Of a stretch of 64,000 nucleotides of DNA, positions 1 through 10,510 are shown in pieces. The position numbers and the translations under genes are program-made. The notes below the pieces were generated by a model that worked only from the letters and a program-made list of their open reading frames with translations, was not told the origin of the DNA and did not search any database. The stretch is from Pristionchus mayeri. Its lineage: Eukaryota > Nematoda > Chromadorea > Rhabditida > Neodiplogasteridae. The DNA is taken from NCBI GenBank assembly GCA_036245805.1, contig BTRK01000001.1, positions 33,056,758-33,120,757 of the forward strand. Reading direction: 5' to 3'. Every line of letters starts with the position of its first letter. Positions within the stretch are counted from its first letter, which is position 1.

Positions 1-95
1 GTTCCCTCCCTTTGTCACAAATCCAATCTCGATTTGAACACGTGATTTCTCCCTCCACTCTTCAATTTTCGTCTCATCGCGTGCGGTCGCCAGGT
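1..95 (+). promoter_or_regulatory. Upstream region of first RING gene, repeated at about 1535-1622
   Basis: This stretch resembles about 1535-1622: both run through TTTGTCACAAAT, a CACGT word, a TTCTTCA/CTCTTCAA pyrimidine tract and a GCGCGGTCGC-like end. Each copy lies upstream of one of the two RING genes, so the tandem duplication seems to include the promoter. No TATA box is obvious. The role as promoter is inferred from position and conservation between the two copies. Confidence 0.4.
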
Positions 96-231
96 AATTC
101 CCTTTTTATTTCGCTAAATATTTCGAAAATTTCTTTCTACTCTCTATCAAGCTATGAGAGAGTGTGCAATGTGAAGATGATATGATATCGCTTCTTTAAC
201 TGCATTTCACCCCTCATGCTCCGCTTCAGCC

Positions 232-1368
232 ATGCCTGCTCCCTCTGCTCCTCACTCTCTCGAGGTGATTCTGGAGCGCGCCTCCTGCCCGGTGTGCCTC
301 GAGGCGTATCGACGCAGTACGTCGCCCTTCCTCCCCACTACCTCCTCTATTTCACTAACTCTCTTCCTCCTTCCATCTCTCTCTCTCCCCTTCCTCTCTC
401 TCCATCTTCAGCCTGCGACAAGTCGCGCGATGCCCGCGTCCTGTATTGTGGCCATCACATCTGCGGAGCCTGCTACGAGCAGCTGCACCCCGAATTCGAG
501 TGAAATCAAAGATCATTCGCACATTTTCTCGATAACATGTCTCTCTCACACTAAACGACGCGAATCACTGCATATAGACTATTCAACGCTGAGAGATGAG
601 AGCTCCGAGATCAGAGATCCGCCGAGTTCAAAGATCATCCGCGGACAGACATTGCAGGGGAATGACGCTGTGCCCTGTCTGCGCCACGCCCATCTACAAC
701 AGAAACCGCAACCGTCTGCGCGAATTGAGCTGTAATGATTTATCTTTTAAACATATTTTTCATGTTTATCGTGGGGCACTACAAAAGGTAGGGAATGTGT
801 GAGAATGCGGGAGGAAGTTAAAATTATTGAATCGAAAATTTCCCGGTTAATCTCCTCGAATGTGACGCATACACTATAAAGATATCTAAATGTTCGTTGT
901 CGTTTCGGGTAGGTTTCAACTGCGCAAAATGTACAAATCCTCGTCAGCTTTTTAGCGATCCTGAAACACATCTGAAAAAATTCCCGTTAAGATAATTGTA
1001 TTAAGCAATAGCAGACCTCGCCGGCCAGGCGGAGAGACTCGCCGTCACCTGCGATGAGAAGGATCGAGTGCACGAGGAAGAGGTGCAGAGAAGGGAGGCC
1101 ATCGAGGCGGACCTCCGCTCCAAGATCGATGAGATGAAGGAGAAGCTGGCTGCAGTGGTGAGTCTTTGATCTCTGGCCTGAATTTCGGAACCAAGTGAAA
1201 ATGCGATTTTTTTAAACAGTAGATGAATATTTATTGTATCTAGAGCATAATCCGCCGCAATGAAGTCCTTGGCACTTGTCGTAGAAGAGTCCACCATGAT
1301 CCGTAGAATCCGACTAATTTCAGGCGGCTCTCACTGAGGAGTACGGGGAGAAGAAGGCTGAGCAGTAG
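232..1368 (+). CDS. Small RING finger protein with C-terminal coiled coil (copy 1)
   Basis: Five exons, 232-316, 412-499, 658-731, 1012-1157 and 1324-1368, join in frame to a 145-residue protein. All introns have GT..AG ends. A C3HC4 RING spans residues 19-66: CPVC at 19-22, then CGHHICGAC at 41-49 and CPVC at 63-66, which supply the eight zinc ligands. Such RINGs usually recruit E2 enzymes for ubiquitin transfer; that activity is inferred from the family. Residues 85-145 are rich in E, K, R, A and L and should form one helix or coiled coil, as in a shortened TRIM-like protein without B-box or C-terminal domain. The start is the first ATG, and the same N-terminal pattern (SAPHSL) recurs in copy 2 at 2131. 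A polyadenylation signal lies 64 bases after the stop. Confidence 0.85.
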
Positions 1369-1431
1369 CCACGCGTGTTGTGTGAGATCAGCCAAGAAGA
1401 TCAGAGATCAAGAAGTTCATCGTTACAAGCC

Positions 1432-1437
1432 AATAAA
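1432..1437 (+). terminator. Polyadenylation signal of RING copy 1
   Basis: A canonical AATAAA follows the stop codon of the first RING gene at a usual distance for a short nematode 3' UTR. Confidence 0.6.
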
Positions 1438-1534
1438 ACTCGATAAAATTATTATAAATATCCACCTAAATTGTTCTCATGTTCTCAGAATTTGACAATT
1501 TTGCTTTGGCACTTTTTTGCCCGATTCTCCAATC

Positions 1535-1625
1535 CCTTTGTCACAAATCGAATCCCACTTTCGACACGTCATTCCTCCCTTCATTCTTCACTTTTCGCCC
1601 GATCGCGCGCGGTCGCTCAGGTCAT
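1535..1625 (+). promoter_or_regulatory. Duplicated upstream region before the second RING gene
   Basis: Second copy of the block at 1-95. Here it is separated from its gene by a retrotransposon fragment at about 1665-1985, so if it is the promoter it may have been displaced. Confidence 0.35.
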
Positions 1626-1664
1626 CAATCAATCAATCAATTTATCATGTCAGGCAATAGGTGC

Positions 1665-1985
1665 TCAGATGAGGATGGGGCGGTACTCTTCATAAGTTGC
1701 ATTCCACCAGTGTTTGCCAATAGCTCGGGTCAAATCATCTCTCCATCGTACATGAGGCTTCCCAGGGGGGCGCTTCCTATTCTATGGCGTCCACACCGTA
1801 GTGGCACGGCTCCACTGCTCTAGTCCCATTCTCCTGACCTTGAGGGCCCAGCGCACTTTCCTTTTCAGTCCCTCCTCGATCCAATCCCTCAGCTTCGTGA
1901 TCCCGCGCACGCGTTCATTCCTCCAGCGATCTTTCAGCGTGACTCCCAACATCTTCCTCTCCATCTTTCTTTGGGTAACACTCAC
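1665..1985 (-). mobile_element. RTE-like non-LTR retrotransposon fragment, C-terminal part
   Basis: Read on the minus strand, the segment encodes ERKMLGVTLKDRWRNE followed by TKLRDWIEEGLKRKVRWA and, after an in-frame stop near 1785, GKPHVRWRDDL and a W-rich end. This order (RKMLG..LRD..RNE, then KW.WAGH, then GRP..RW.DD) is the familiar region behind the reverse transcriptase of RTE/BovB-like LINEs. There is no reverse transcriptase core left, and stops interrupt the frame. It sits between the duplicated promoter block and the second RING gene, so it probably inserted after the duplication. Confidence 0.7.
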
Positions 1986-2130
1986 TCAGGTTATTGTTGT
2001 TTTCATTTTCCTCTAGATTTTGGAATTCCCTTAGATTTTTTTTTTATTTTGTAGACTTATCAAACTTCGATAAGGTGTACGTATTGCTTTTCAAGCTGTA
2101 TTTGAATTTTCATTCTCCACTTCAGTCGTG

Positions 2131-4027
2131 ATGGCATCTCCCTCCGCTCCTCACTCTCTCAAGAGGATTCTGAAGCGCGCGTCCTGCTCGATCTGTCGCG
2201 AAGTGTACCGCTTCAGTAAGTACTCCTCCTCCTCCTCCTCTCTCACCCCCTATCTCTCCCATTTCTCTACCGCTGTACCCTTCCCTCTCCCGTCTTTCCC
2301 TCCCATTTGTCCTCTCTCTATGCCATCTTTTTTCAGCCGCCGACGAGTCGCATAAGGCTCGGGTCCTCTGGTGTGCCCACCACTTGTGCGGATCCTGCTT
2401 GCGCCGGCACCCGAGCTGGCTCGAGTAAGCTCTCATTCAAAGGAGGACTAACAGCAAATTTAGCCAGCCCAAAGTGACAATATAGTTGTGAGACAATCAT
2501 AAACAGTAATACATTTTCGAAATTCCGGTTTTCATATCTCTGTTAGGAACCGAGATATGGTTGCTTTTAGGCATTCAAAGTTGACCCTGTCGCACAGGCA
2601 ACGAGTAGGAGAGCACAATGATGTGAGAGTCCTCTCATTCTCATTCGTCATTCGTCTCATTCGCCCTCTCATTCGTCATTGCCTGCGTCGGCTAGATCGG
2701 TTTTGTTGGCAATCTTTTTTTTAAAGATCAAAGATCAATTGCTCATTTCATTATATTTCTTGTTTGCCCTCGTTCTTCTTTCCCTGGTTAGAACGAGTTC
2801 GTTCTCATTTGAAACATTGAAAAAAACCGTTCTTCATGCACTATATCGATGTGCAGTAGTGTTGCCAAGTGGACATGCACCCTCCTCAAGTCGTGTGCTC
2901 CCTCGCCGGGTAGACAGCAAAAAAGGGAGCGTGTGAAGCCAGGAGAACACGGACAGATTCATCATCAACAGAATAAATTAGAGTTCAAAGATCATAAAAA
3001 TTGCAGTGGCAACTTGTGCTGCCCGGTGTGCAAGACGTTCATTCACGGCGGTAAGAATCGCCCGGTGCAGTACGACCTCAGCTGTAAGCTCATATTTTAT
3101 TTTTTTTATTTTTTGTATCGCTTTACGAAATATAATAGATACTTCTCCCGAGTCCCATTTCGCCTATCGTTCAATCTAGCTATTCCATCAGTGACCGAAT
3201 TACCCAAGATATTCTCGAGTTTGGATACTAAAAGTTCGACAATTATAAGTTCTAAAATGGCACAACCCCGATTGCAAACCTGGCTGAGCAGATCAAGCGT
3301 CTGCACTTCGTGTGCGATGAGAAGGAGATGGAGAGAAGAGACGCCATCGAGGCGGACCTCCGTGCGGAGTTCAAGGAGCTGGAGGAGAAGCTGGCTGCAA
3401 TGGTGAGTTGTAAAGTTCAAGAAACGATTCCACGCTAGCTTCAAGCTGCATATTATCTCGCCGATCGACTAGAGAGTGTGTAGAATGAAGAGAGCGTGGT
3501 CTCGTTTCTACAACTCTAGTGAGTATATTTCGAAAAGTTGGGTAATCGTTTCTTCATTCTGCACTCCCTCTCATCCATTCGAGTGGAGACAAATAAAAAC
3601 ACTTTGGCAAATTCTGGTGGTGATCTTTTATATTTTGTCCGTGATAGTAAAAATCTGAATCCATTAATATGTATATGGGCAATTTCGTAAGATTAGTAAA
3701 GACAAACTATTTTTTTAAGTACTTTGAGTTTAATCCTCCGAAACGCGGTTCTAAGTGCATAGCGTGAAGGAGTCCAATTCGATCCGTCGACAGTGATTTA
3801 TTTCTGTACAGAAAGGAATGTCCGGATACCCAAAGACTATAGCACGATATTAGGTAGACATATCACACGGGGGGTATAGCTCGGTGACTAGAGCGCCGAC
3901 ATCGGTTATTGGCTCGAATCATCCTGTCTACATTGATGCTTTGAGCTACTCAGACAATCAATATTCCAATCTTACCTTGCAGGCGGCTCTCACAGCGCAG
4001 TACAAGGAGAAGAAGACGGAGCAGTAG
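2131..4027 (+). CDS. Small RING finger protein with C-terminal coiled coil (copy 2)
   Basis: Paralogue of the gene at 232-1368 with the same five-exon plan: 2131-2215, 2337-2424, 3007-3083, 3275-3402 and 3983-4027, 140 residues if all joins hold. RING ligands are CSIC (19-22), CAHHLCGSC and CCPVC. The last two exons encode the charged helix ending KKTEQ. Intron phases equal those of copy 1. One join is odd: the frame demands that exon 4 begin at 3275, yet the bases before it are ATTG rather than an AG acceptor, where copy 1 has AATAG. No nearby AG gives the right phase. Either a non-canonical acceptor is used or this copy makes a truncated RING protein. The long third intron (3084-3274) and fourth intron (3403-3982) hold repeats. 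Confidence 0.65.
2633..2685. repeat. Short tandem repeat of CTCATTCGTCATT words
   Basis: TCTCATTCG-type words recur five or more times within 50 bases in intron 2 of the second RING gene. Nothing suggests a coding role. Confidence 0.5.
3412..3520. repeat. Palindromic element, family P2 (TTCGAGAAACGAT ends)
   Basis: An imperfect palindrome of about 105 bases with ends TTCAAGAAACGATTCCACGC and the reverse, and a centre rich in GAGAGTGTGTAGAATGAAGA. The same unit recurs near 9.8, 23.6, 26.3, 27.9, 34.9, 47.7, 57.7 and 62.2 kb. It encodes nothing and looks like a MITE. Here it lies in intron 4 of the second RING gene. Confidence 0.7.
3870..3930 (+). repeat. tRNA-like sequence with A and B boxes (tRNA relic or SINE head)
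   Basis: TATAGCTCGGTGACTAGAGC has the form of a tRNA D-arm and A box, and GGCTCGAATC 30 bases on resembles a B box. The span is too short for a full cloverleaf and the acceptor stem does not close, so this is better called a tRNA-derived relic or SINE promoter than a working tRNA gene. It lies in intron 4 of the second RING gene. Confidence 0.45.
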
Positions 4028-5193
4028 CTACGCGAGTAGTTCGTGAAGATATTCATGCCCTTGCCACAGCCGATAAAGCCTGCATTAAACCACCTGAACG
4101 TTGTCTTTCGAATCATGACATTAACGAATTTTCTTACAACCATTCGGTTTCTAAAGAATTTAACCTTGCCAATTGCATCAGTTCTTTCTACATTTCCTCC
4201 AGTCGTTCCTCCAAATCGTTCCTCCATGTGAACCATTTCCATAATCGTCATTATGACATCGTGTTTCATGAGAGATCACAGATCAAACATAGAGGTCGAA
4301 GGAAGATGTATGCGAAGCGGTGAGCGAGGCTCTCCTTCTTGCCCCTTCCGCATTAACATACAGACTGTGATGCCGGACCGCCATTAGCATGCCGTGCTCA
4401 TTTGACTGGTCTGGATCTGGAGTCATTACTTCATTTCATTCTTCCTCTTGCATGTTCTTCTCCCTTCTCTCTCACATACCTACCCTCTGCGTTCTCGTTG
4501 TTAGCCCTTCTTTTATCCTGGATATCTTCCCACGTTATGTCTTCCCACCATTATGACTTATCGTCATGTTCCTCATCCCTTCGACCACCCTTCACACTTT
4601 TAACTTGTCTTATTCGTGTTTCCTGCTTAGTTTTGATCTTTTAGAAGTTCATTACGCCCTTTTCGAAACCTCCATACCCTGCCAAAGCCGCACTGAGCTT
4701 TCCCAATCGCGGTTATGCTAATTCAACAAGAGTTCGCCCTAATCAAAATTGTAATATTTCCTCTATGTACACCTTTTCGGTGCCTTTTTATCATATTTGT
4801 TTGATCATCATTTGCTCGCTTATGTGCTTCACCTATTCAAAGCTCTTTGTCCGCTGGGTATTGAGTAGTCTTGGCCAAGTGTTCACTCTCCTTGTTTCAC
4901 CTAGTCTCCCTCTCCCTCTCTCTCTCTCACACACCATTAAAAACTACTGTCCCTGATCGGTGAGAGATCGAGTAAAGTGATGAGATTCCCATGCTTATTC
5001 GAGTTGCAAACTTTTCTTGCTCTACCGTACTCGCGCCCCTCCAGTACCGTACTTTATCCGTTCTCATGCTCTTCCCTACCGTAATTTATAACGTAGTCGC
5101 GCCATTTTCCGTCCATTACCGTACTTTCTACCGTACTCGCGCCCTTCTCCGTCCATTATCGCACTTTCTGCAGTAATCGGCATCGACTTCACG
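4028..5193. other. Intergenic DNA between RING copy 2 and the F-box gene
   Basis: No open frame here has splice signals or a recognisable domain. An ATTAAA at about 4084 could serve as the weak polyadenylation signal of the upstream gene. The distal end holds the repeated CTACCGTACTCGCGCCC words described separately. Confidence 0.5.
5022..5175. repeat. Promoter-proximal repeats of TACCGTAC / CTCGCGCCC words
   Basis: Three to four degenerate units of about 40-50 bases, each with CTACCGTACTCGCGCCC and a following TCCGTCCATTACCGTA, end 20 bases before the ATG of the F-box gene. They may be part of the core promoter or 5' UTR. The word TACCGTA (reverse TACGGTA) is common elsewhere in this window. 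Confidence 0.5.
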
Positions 5194-8100
5194 ATGAGCA
5201 AGAGCGATGAGACAGACTCAGCCCTGCAGGTTTGGCTGATCTTTGATCTTTACAACTATGTTTATGCATTCAACGTTCTCCCTCTGGCCTCAATTCACCA
5301 CTGGCTGAAGACCCGACGGAGGCAGTGGGACCAAAGGAGGAGAAGGAGAGAGGACAGCAGGTATGCTGATCTTTGATCTTGAGAATCACACTATTTTCGA
5401 AAGATATTATTTAAAAATAGGAGTCATAAAGCCTAAATCAAACATGGTTCAGTACTGAGATCTCTTTGAACATTAATTGCTGATTTCTTTGAGTTATCGA
5501 TATGTACCATACTTTTCTTGCAGAAGGAGGAGGCGGCTACAGTACTCCTTGGCACCGTACCTCCTTCCCACTCTTCACACGCTTCTGTCGAGAAGTCGAC
5601 AATCGATCCATCGACCCTCCGACCTTCCCCGAAGCCGAGCGGCATCTTCTTCGCTCTGGAGGAGAAACTGCAGTGGTGGGTGAGTCGTTTTTTACGTTGC
5701 CATAGATAAAACACCATTCTAAAGTTTGCTTCTACTCTGTTTCATACGGGTGTTTTGCACGGTAGCTGCCAATCATTTCCGATTGAACACTCCACAAAAC
5801 CATAACCCTTAATGTATTTGCTTTTTATTAGGCTAACTAAAGCAAATATTTTGTTAAACTATAATTTTAGGAGAGCTGGGAACTGGATTGGCTCGATCTG
5901 TGTCCCTCCGAGCTGAGCAACGAGCTTCTGGAGAGCGAAGCGTCTACTCCCGACACGGAATCCTCGGTTGGTTGAACCCTCATGAAGAAGTTAAATCTGC
6001 GTAGAACGTCTAGATTTTGGCATTGTGAATGTACGATATCACGATTTTTGATACATAAGCGACTCTTGATCTCACTGATGAAAAGTTGAGACATATACAA
6101 TATATTGTGTATTATTATTGTTTTAGTGCTATTTTGCTCGTTTTTCAGTGGGATCCCACTCTGCTTCCGAAGGATATCCTGTGGGTCATCCTTTCGAAAG
6201 TGGACTCGAGGCCTCACTGGAGATTGGTGAGAGACAATTTACAGTAGAGTTTGAATTCAGGGTACACGCATCCTCATTATCTGAACCGAATGAGTTCTTA
6301 AAAACTTCACAATCCTCGATTCTCTTTTCCTCTGGCTTACATAATATAGTGTTTCAGTTGTAGATACGTTAAAGAATTAATTAGTTTATATTTAGAGTAA
6401 TTAAAATATGAATATTATGTTAAGTTACCATCATTTCATTCCAGGTATCTCGCAGATGGAATGAGATGGCCACCAAGTTCTGGCTGGAGAGTGGCAAGAT
6501 GCGCCTTCCCATCCTCTCCCTCTCCCTCGCCATTCGGTTCAACGAGGTTTGTTCATCAATTCCCACATCTGAGAATTCTCTAATTCCCTTAGCGAAAATT
6601 TACGATATTACGTGCTGACGGCATTATTGTTAACTATTGCCCGGTTATTGTTATAAAAAAGAGGGGAACTACGCACACCTGTGAACGTTAGAAGGTTTTA
6701 CCTTTAACGGTTCTCAATCCGCGCCCGAGCCTTCGCTAAAGGATACTGTAGGCTTCGGTTACTGTAGGATCCTAATTATTTTCCATGCAGGATCTCCTTC
6801 CGGATCTGGGAGCTGACTGTGTGCATCTGGAGTTCCGCGTTCCGCATTCGATGATGGGCTGCCTGCATCATGTGCTGCAAATAGTCGATGGAGAGTTCGG
6901 ACGGAGATGGATCGGAAAACGTCGCAAGGCGAGGCCGGATTCCCGCGCCGGATTGTTCGATAGACTCCGTCTGGTGAGTCCTACTGCGACAATTATTCTG
7001 TGTCGTTGTTGATTAGGCAAAAAGGAAATGCCAACGACCTGAATAGTCGTGAAACGATGGCTGGGCGTCATGAGTTACCGTTCACTGCCGTTCGAACTTT
7101 ATTGATCATGGAATGACTAACGGGAGAAGATTGTAAAATGAGTCTCGCTCACCTATCTTTCTGCAGCGAGGCAACGGCTGCTCACTGCGAAGACTACCGT
7201 ACATCATCCGAGTGATAGAGGCGCTGAAGCAGTGCAGAATCGTCGGAGCCCTCGACGTCCAATGGATACCCCGCGGAGATGGAGTCAGTTTCGCCCAATT
7301 TTTTTTTTCATTATAAACTGACTCATGTTAGTCCGCTATTTGGGTTTTGTAAAAATGTAATCCAGTTTTTTTAATCTTTAGAGCTTTGAAATCACTCTAA
7401 GATACTGTTTATTAGTAAAGAATAAACGTCGAGAAATAATTGTTTCATGATAGTACATTGAAATCACTATAAGAAAGGGTATTCAGAGTGACCTTTATCC
7501 ATTTTCTTATCGATCACAGAGAGATATGGAGCACGACTATGAGATTATTGTATTTCTTCAGGTCCCCTCGGTTCCATTCGACCACCTGTTTCTGATCGAC
7601 TACCGCAGAAAGATGCATGTGTGAGTGAAGTTTGTATTACACTTTAAAATTAGCAAAATCACAACACCGCGCCTTTCTAATGCGAATTCACAACCTCTAG
7701 TGCAGGAGAGTGGAGAGATGCGAAAAATAGTTTACGGATGTTGAAGCAGAACGAAAAAAGTAGAGCGTTGCGAGTAATACCGGGTCGCAATTATATCTTC
7801 ATTTCAAATCGAAATTTTTTTTAATGAAAAAAGAGTTGTTCGAAATGATGAAACGATGACTGTTCTGCAGGTACGATGTCTACAATCTCATCCACGGACC
7901 GAAGGAGTTGCTGCGAGGATTCGCGATCGATCCAAGTGAGTCAATTATTGTCGTATTGTGCACATTCTCGCCAACATTTTCGACACAGGAAAGTTGAGTG
8001 ATATAAAGATCAACGATCACTTTCAGAGTCGCAGCTGCTGAGAGTGGCCAGTCAATGGGCGGAGATTCATATCTCGGTTTGGCATGAAGACCTGCTGGCT

Positions 8101-8841
8101 CGGCAGACTGCCAGTCGCTGCTTCGCGGGTGTTCCCGTGAACGAGGTGAGGCATCGAGTTAGAAATTCGCTTCACCCTATTGCTGTGATGAACTTCTGCA
8201 ATTAGTCGACACACCGAAGGAATTATGACACAGTGGAAGAAAATGATTTTTTAAAGAATGGAATATGTAACACTAAGGATGTACTAGGGCAGCAGACTTC
8301 TTACAGTTTATCCACAACTATAAATTACGAATGCTCGAAAAAAAATAGATTCCCTAAATAGCTCTTTTTTTGCAGTTTCCATTCCTGGCATCCCAAATGG
8401 TTGAACTCGGTGTGACTATCTTCAAGCTCGCCTCTGACCCATCTCCCTTCAACCAGAGACTCGCCAGTGAATTCATTCAGGTGAGCAAATTAGTAAAAAA
8501 TATGTATTTTATTAGTAAAAAAAGAATTTGCAAATGCTAGGGTGAACTTTGAATTGTGTGCATTGAAGATACGAGTGTATGAATTTCGAAATTAAGTCGA
8601 TAAACGATAATGCGATAATTTCTAGCGATCTCTCAAGTGGAAGAAGCTGGAGAGCATCCGAGTCTCCATGCCCGATGACGTGAGGGGGGTTATGTTAACA
8701 CCGATTACCGACGCAATGGATACAGAGGTGAGCTAGGTTATTTCTCTCTCTCTCTCTCGCTCTCTTATTTCATTCTGTTTTTAATTGTGAACCAATTTAT
8801 TAATTTTCTAATTTTTTATTTTTTTCCACCATTTTCAGTGA
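5194..8841 (+). CDS. F-box domain protein
   Basis: Exons 5194-5229, 5524-5679, 5871-5966, 6149-6226, 6445-6546, 6791-6973, 7167-7283, 7562-7620, 7871-7935, 8027-8145, 8376-8480 and 8626-8727 join without a stop, giving about 406 residues. Residues ~101-140 read LPKDILWVILSKV...WRLVSRRWNEMA, a typical F-box; such proteins bind Skp1 and present substrates to SCF ubiquitin ligases. The rest has no motif I know. Two uncertainties remain. A segment at about 5302-5360 ending CAG|GTATGC reads as an acidic exon (AEDPTEAVGPKEE...) but lacks an AG acceptor. After the last clear exon, the acceptor at 8838 leads at once to TGA (8839-8841); another frame of that exon encodes SFYDLWRESNALYIERNDY and ends at 8909, so the true C-terminus or a recent one-base change is open. 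Confidence 0.8.
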
Positions 8842-8909
8842 GCTTCTACGATTTGTGGCGGGAAAGCAATGCTTTGTACATTGAACGCAATGACTACTCC
8901 GAGGGATAA

Positions 8910-9420
8910 TGAAGCCTTTTCAAATATCAGTAAAACATTCTTCTTTTGTATGGTTAGCATCTGCCTTGTTTTCCTTTCTTTTGTCTCCTAGGTCTGAAAT
9001 CATGAAATATTGTTCATTATATCTGTATAATTTCCTTGTATAACATATTCGACTGTCCTTACGTCCTATACTAGTGCATGATAAAATTATTTTTATTGAC
9101 ATTATTATTATGAAATTCTAAAGAAGAAAGACAACATATGTGAGTGGAGTTGTATCCCCCAACCGATTCATACCATTCAAATTGGAAAATCCGCATGGCA
9201 GAGAGCTTTTGAAGAGAAGGGCTCTTTGGGGAAAAAACAAACTCTTCACGAAATTTGAAAATAATGATTTTTAAATCATTATTTTCAAATCATTATTTTC
9301 AATATGAAACAATTTTATTCAGAATACGGAGGTCGAATCAGAACGTGAAAAAAACCGACAAAGGCTAACTGTAACTATAGTCAACAAAAAGAACTACTTA
9401 CTGCTGGATTGGCGGAATCT
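8910..9420. other. Intergenic DNA with AT-rich hairpin
   Basis: 3' flank of the F-box gene. A run at about 9258-9302 alternates ATAATGATTTTTAAATCATT and its reverse, able to form a hairpin. Nothing coding is seen. Confidence 0.45.
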
Positions 9421-9423
9421 TAC

Positions 9424-9500
9424 CTGAATAGCGTACTTCTGAGCTTCGGGAGAGATCTTCGAGAGATTGCTTTCGAAGAGCTCACGGGCATTGAAAAGTC
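9424..9500 (-). pseudogene. Possible orphan exon, minus strand
   Basis: On the minus strand about 70 bases read ARELFESNLSKISPEAQKY and end CAG|GTAAG, a perfect donor. The bias is protein-like, but no AG acceptor lies in front in frame and no partner exon was found. It is probably a gene fragment left among the repeats. The family is not recognised. Confidence 0.3.
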
Positions 9501-9654
9501 AGTGCTTCATCTGGATGCCTTCCAAAATGCACAGAAATATAGAAACTGTGATGGTCAAGCACGCGATGATTCATTTGAGAAGGCGTTGCTTATAAAAAAG
9601 AACAAAAGAGGGAGTACATGAACTGGCTCGAATAATGGCACTACTTGTAAGGGC

Positions 9655-9735
9655 ACTGCGTCGGATGAGAACTATAACGTCATGCTGCCTTTGATCTATC
9701 AAGCGGTATGAAAGCGGCATGACGTGGACTTGTCA
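9655..9735. repeat. Palindromic element, family P1 (CGGATGAGAACTAT ends)
   Basis: Short element with inverted arms around GTCGGATGAGAACTATAACG and GCGGCATGACGT, centre TTTGATCTATCAAG. Related copies lie at about 20082-20147, 26688-26762 and 35863-35970. A MITE is the best description. The right arm of this copy is worn. Confidence 0.6.
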
Positions 9736-9827
9736 GCGAATGTGACTAATCGTATATTTGGCATAGTAATGTGACTAATAAAGGCTAGGAAAAACCAACA
9801 AAAATATACGTCGTGCTCTGGGCTCAC

Positions 9828-9928
9828 AAGTTCGAGAAATGAGACCGCGCTCTCTTCATTCTGTGCACTCTTTTTAGGTCTAGATAGAGAGTATAATGAA
9901 AAGAGCGTGGCATCGCTTCTCGAATTCT
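9828..9928. repeat. Palindromic element, family P2
   Basis: About 100 bases with GTTCGAGAAATGAGACCGCG at the left and the reverse at the right, ending TCTCGAATTCT; same family as 3412-3520. Confidence 0.7.
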
Positions 9929-9984
9929 ACTCGCAAGCTATATCGTAGGTACATTGTATCGTAGCTACGGGCTACATCTTCAAT

Positions 9985-10200
9985 CATGGAATGACACTAT
10001 GAATGGATGGAATAAAAATTTGCAGAAAGACCTTCCCCCATCAGTAATACGTATCTAGTATCTTATACCACCCCTACTGCCTCGACCCCCCACACAACGA
10101 ATCACCAAGGGCGACGTAACTTCCATCAACTCCATCAAAGGATCTTCCCGTACCCCCAAATACGCACTATGAATGGATGGAATAAAAATTTGTATTTGTA
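9985..10200 (+). repeat. Direct repeats of a LINE-like 3' tail
   Basis: CACTATGAATGGATGGAATA followed by AAAATTTG occurs twice, at about 9989 and 10166, and the second runs on into TATTTGTATT. Tails of this kind end many non-LTR elements. No reverse transcriptase is attached. The two copies suggest two truncated insertions or one duplicated tail. Confidence 0.45.
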
Positions 10201-10510
10201 TTAAAGGGACCTGGCACTCTTAGAACATTGCACCTCAGATGAAATTTATCACCTTTCCGATCATCTTTGTCAAAAAATAAAAAAATAAAAATTAATAATT
10301 AAGCGAAGAATAGACATCAAAATTCAAGACCGGAACCGGGAATAATACCCGGGTCGAAAATTCAGACGGAGAATTTGCACGCGTTAAACGCGCCACGATT
10401 CTAAGTACTGTGTGTGGGTTTAATCGATCCTTTTTGTGTTCATTTTTCATTTTTTAATTTCACTGTTTTGTCATTTTCGTTTGAATATACTCCTCGAGAA
10501 ACAATTCAGC

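Noticed and set aside
2841..3406. 185-codon plus-strand frame across exons 3 and 4 of the second RING gene
   Set aside because: It runs through an intron and reads exon 4 out of the frame that is conserved in the first RING gene.
3870..3930. A true tRNA gene
   Set aside because: A-box and B-box like words are present but the acceptor stem does not pair and the length is short.
5433..5717. Minus-strand frame over an F-box gene exon
   Set aside because: It is the shadow of plus-strand exon 5524-5679, which joins its neighbours in phase.
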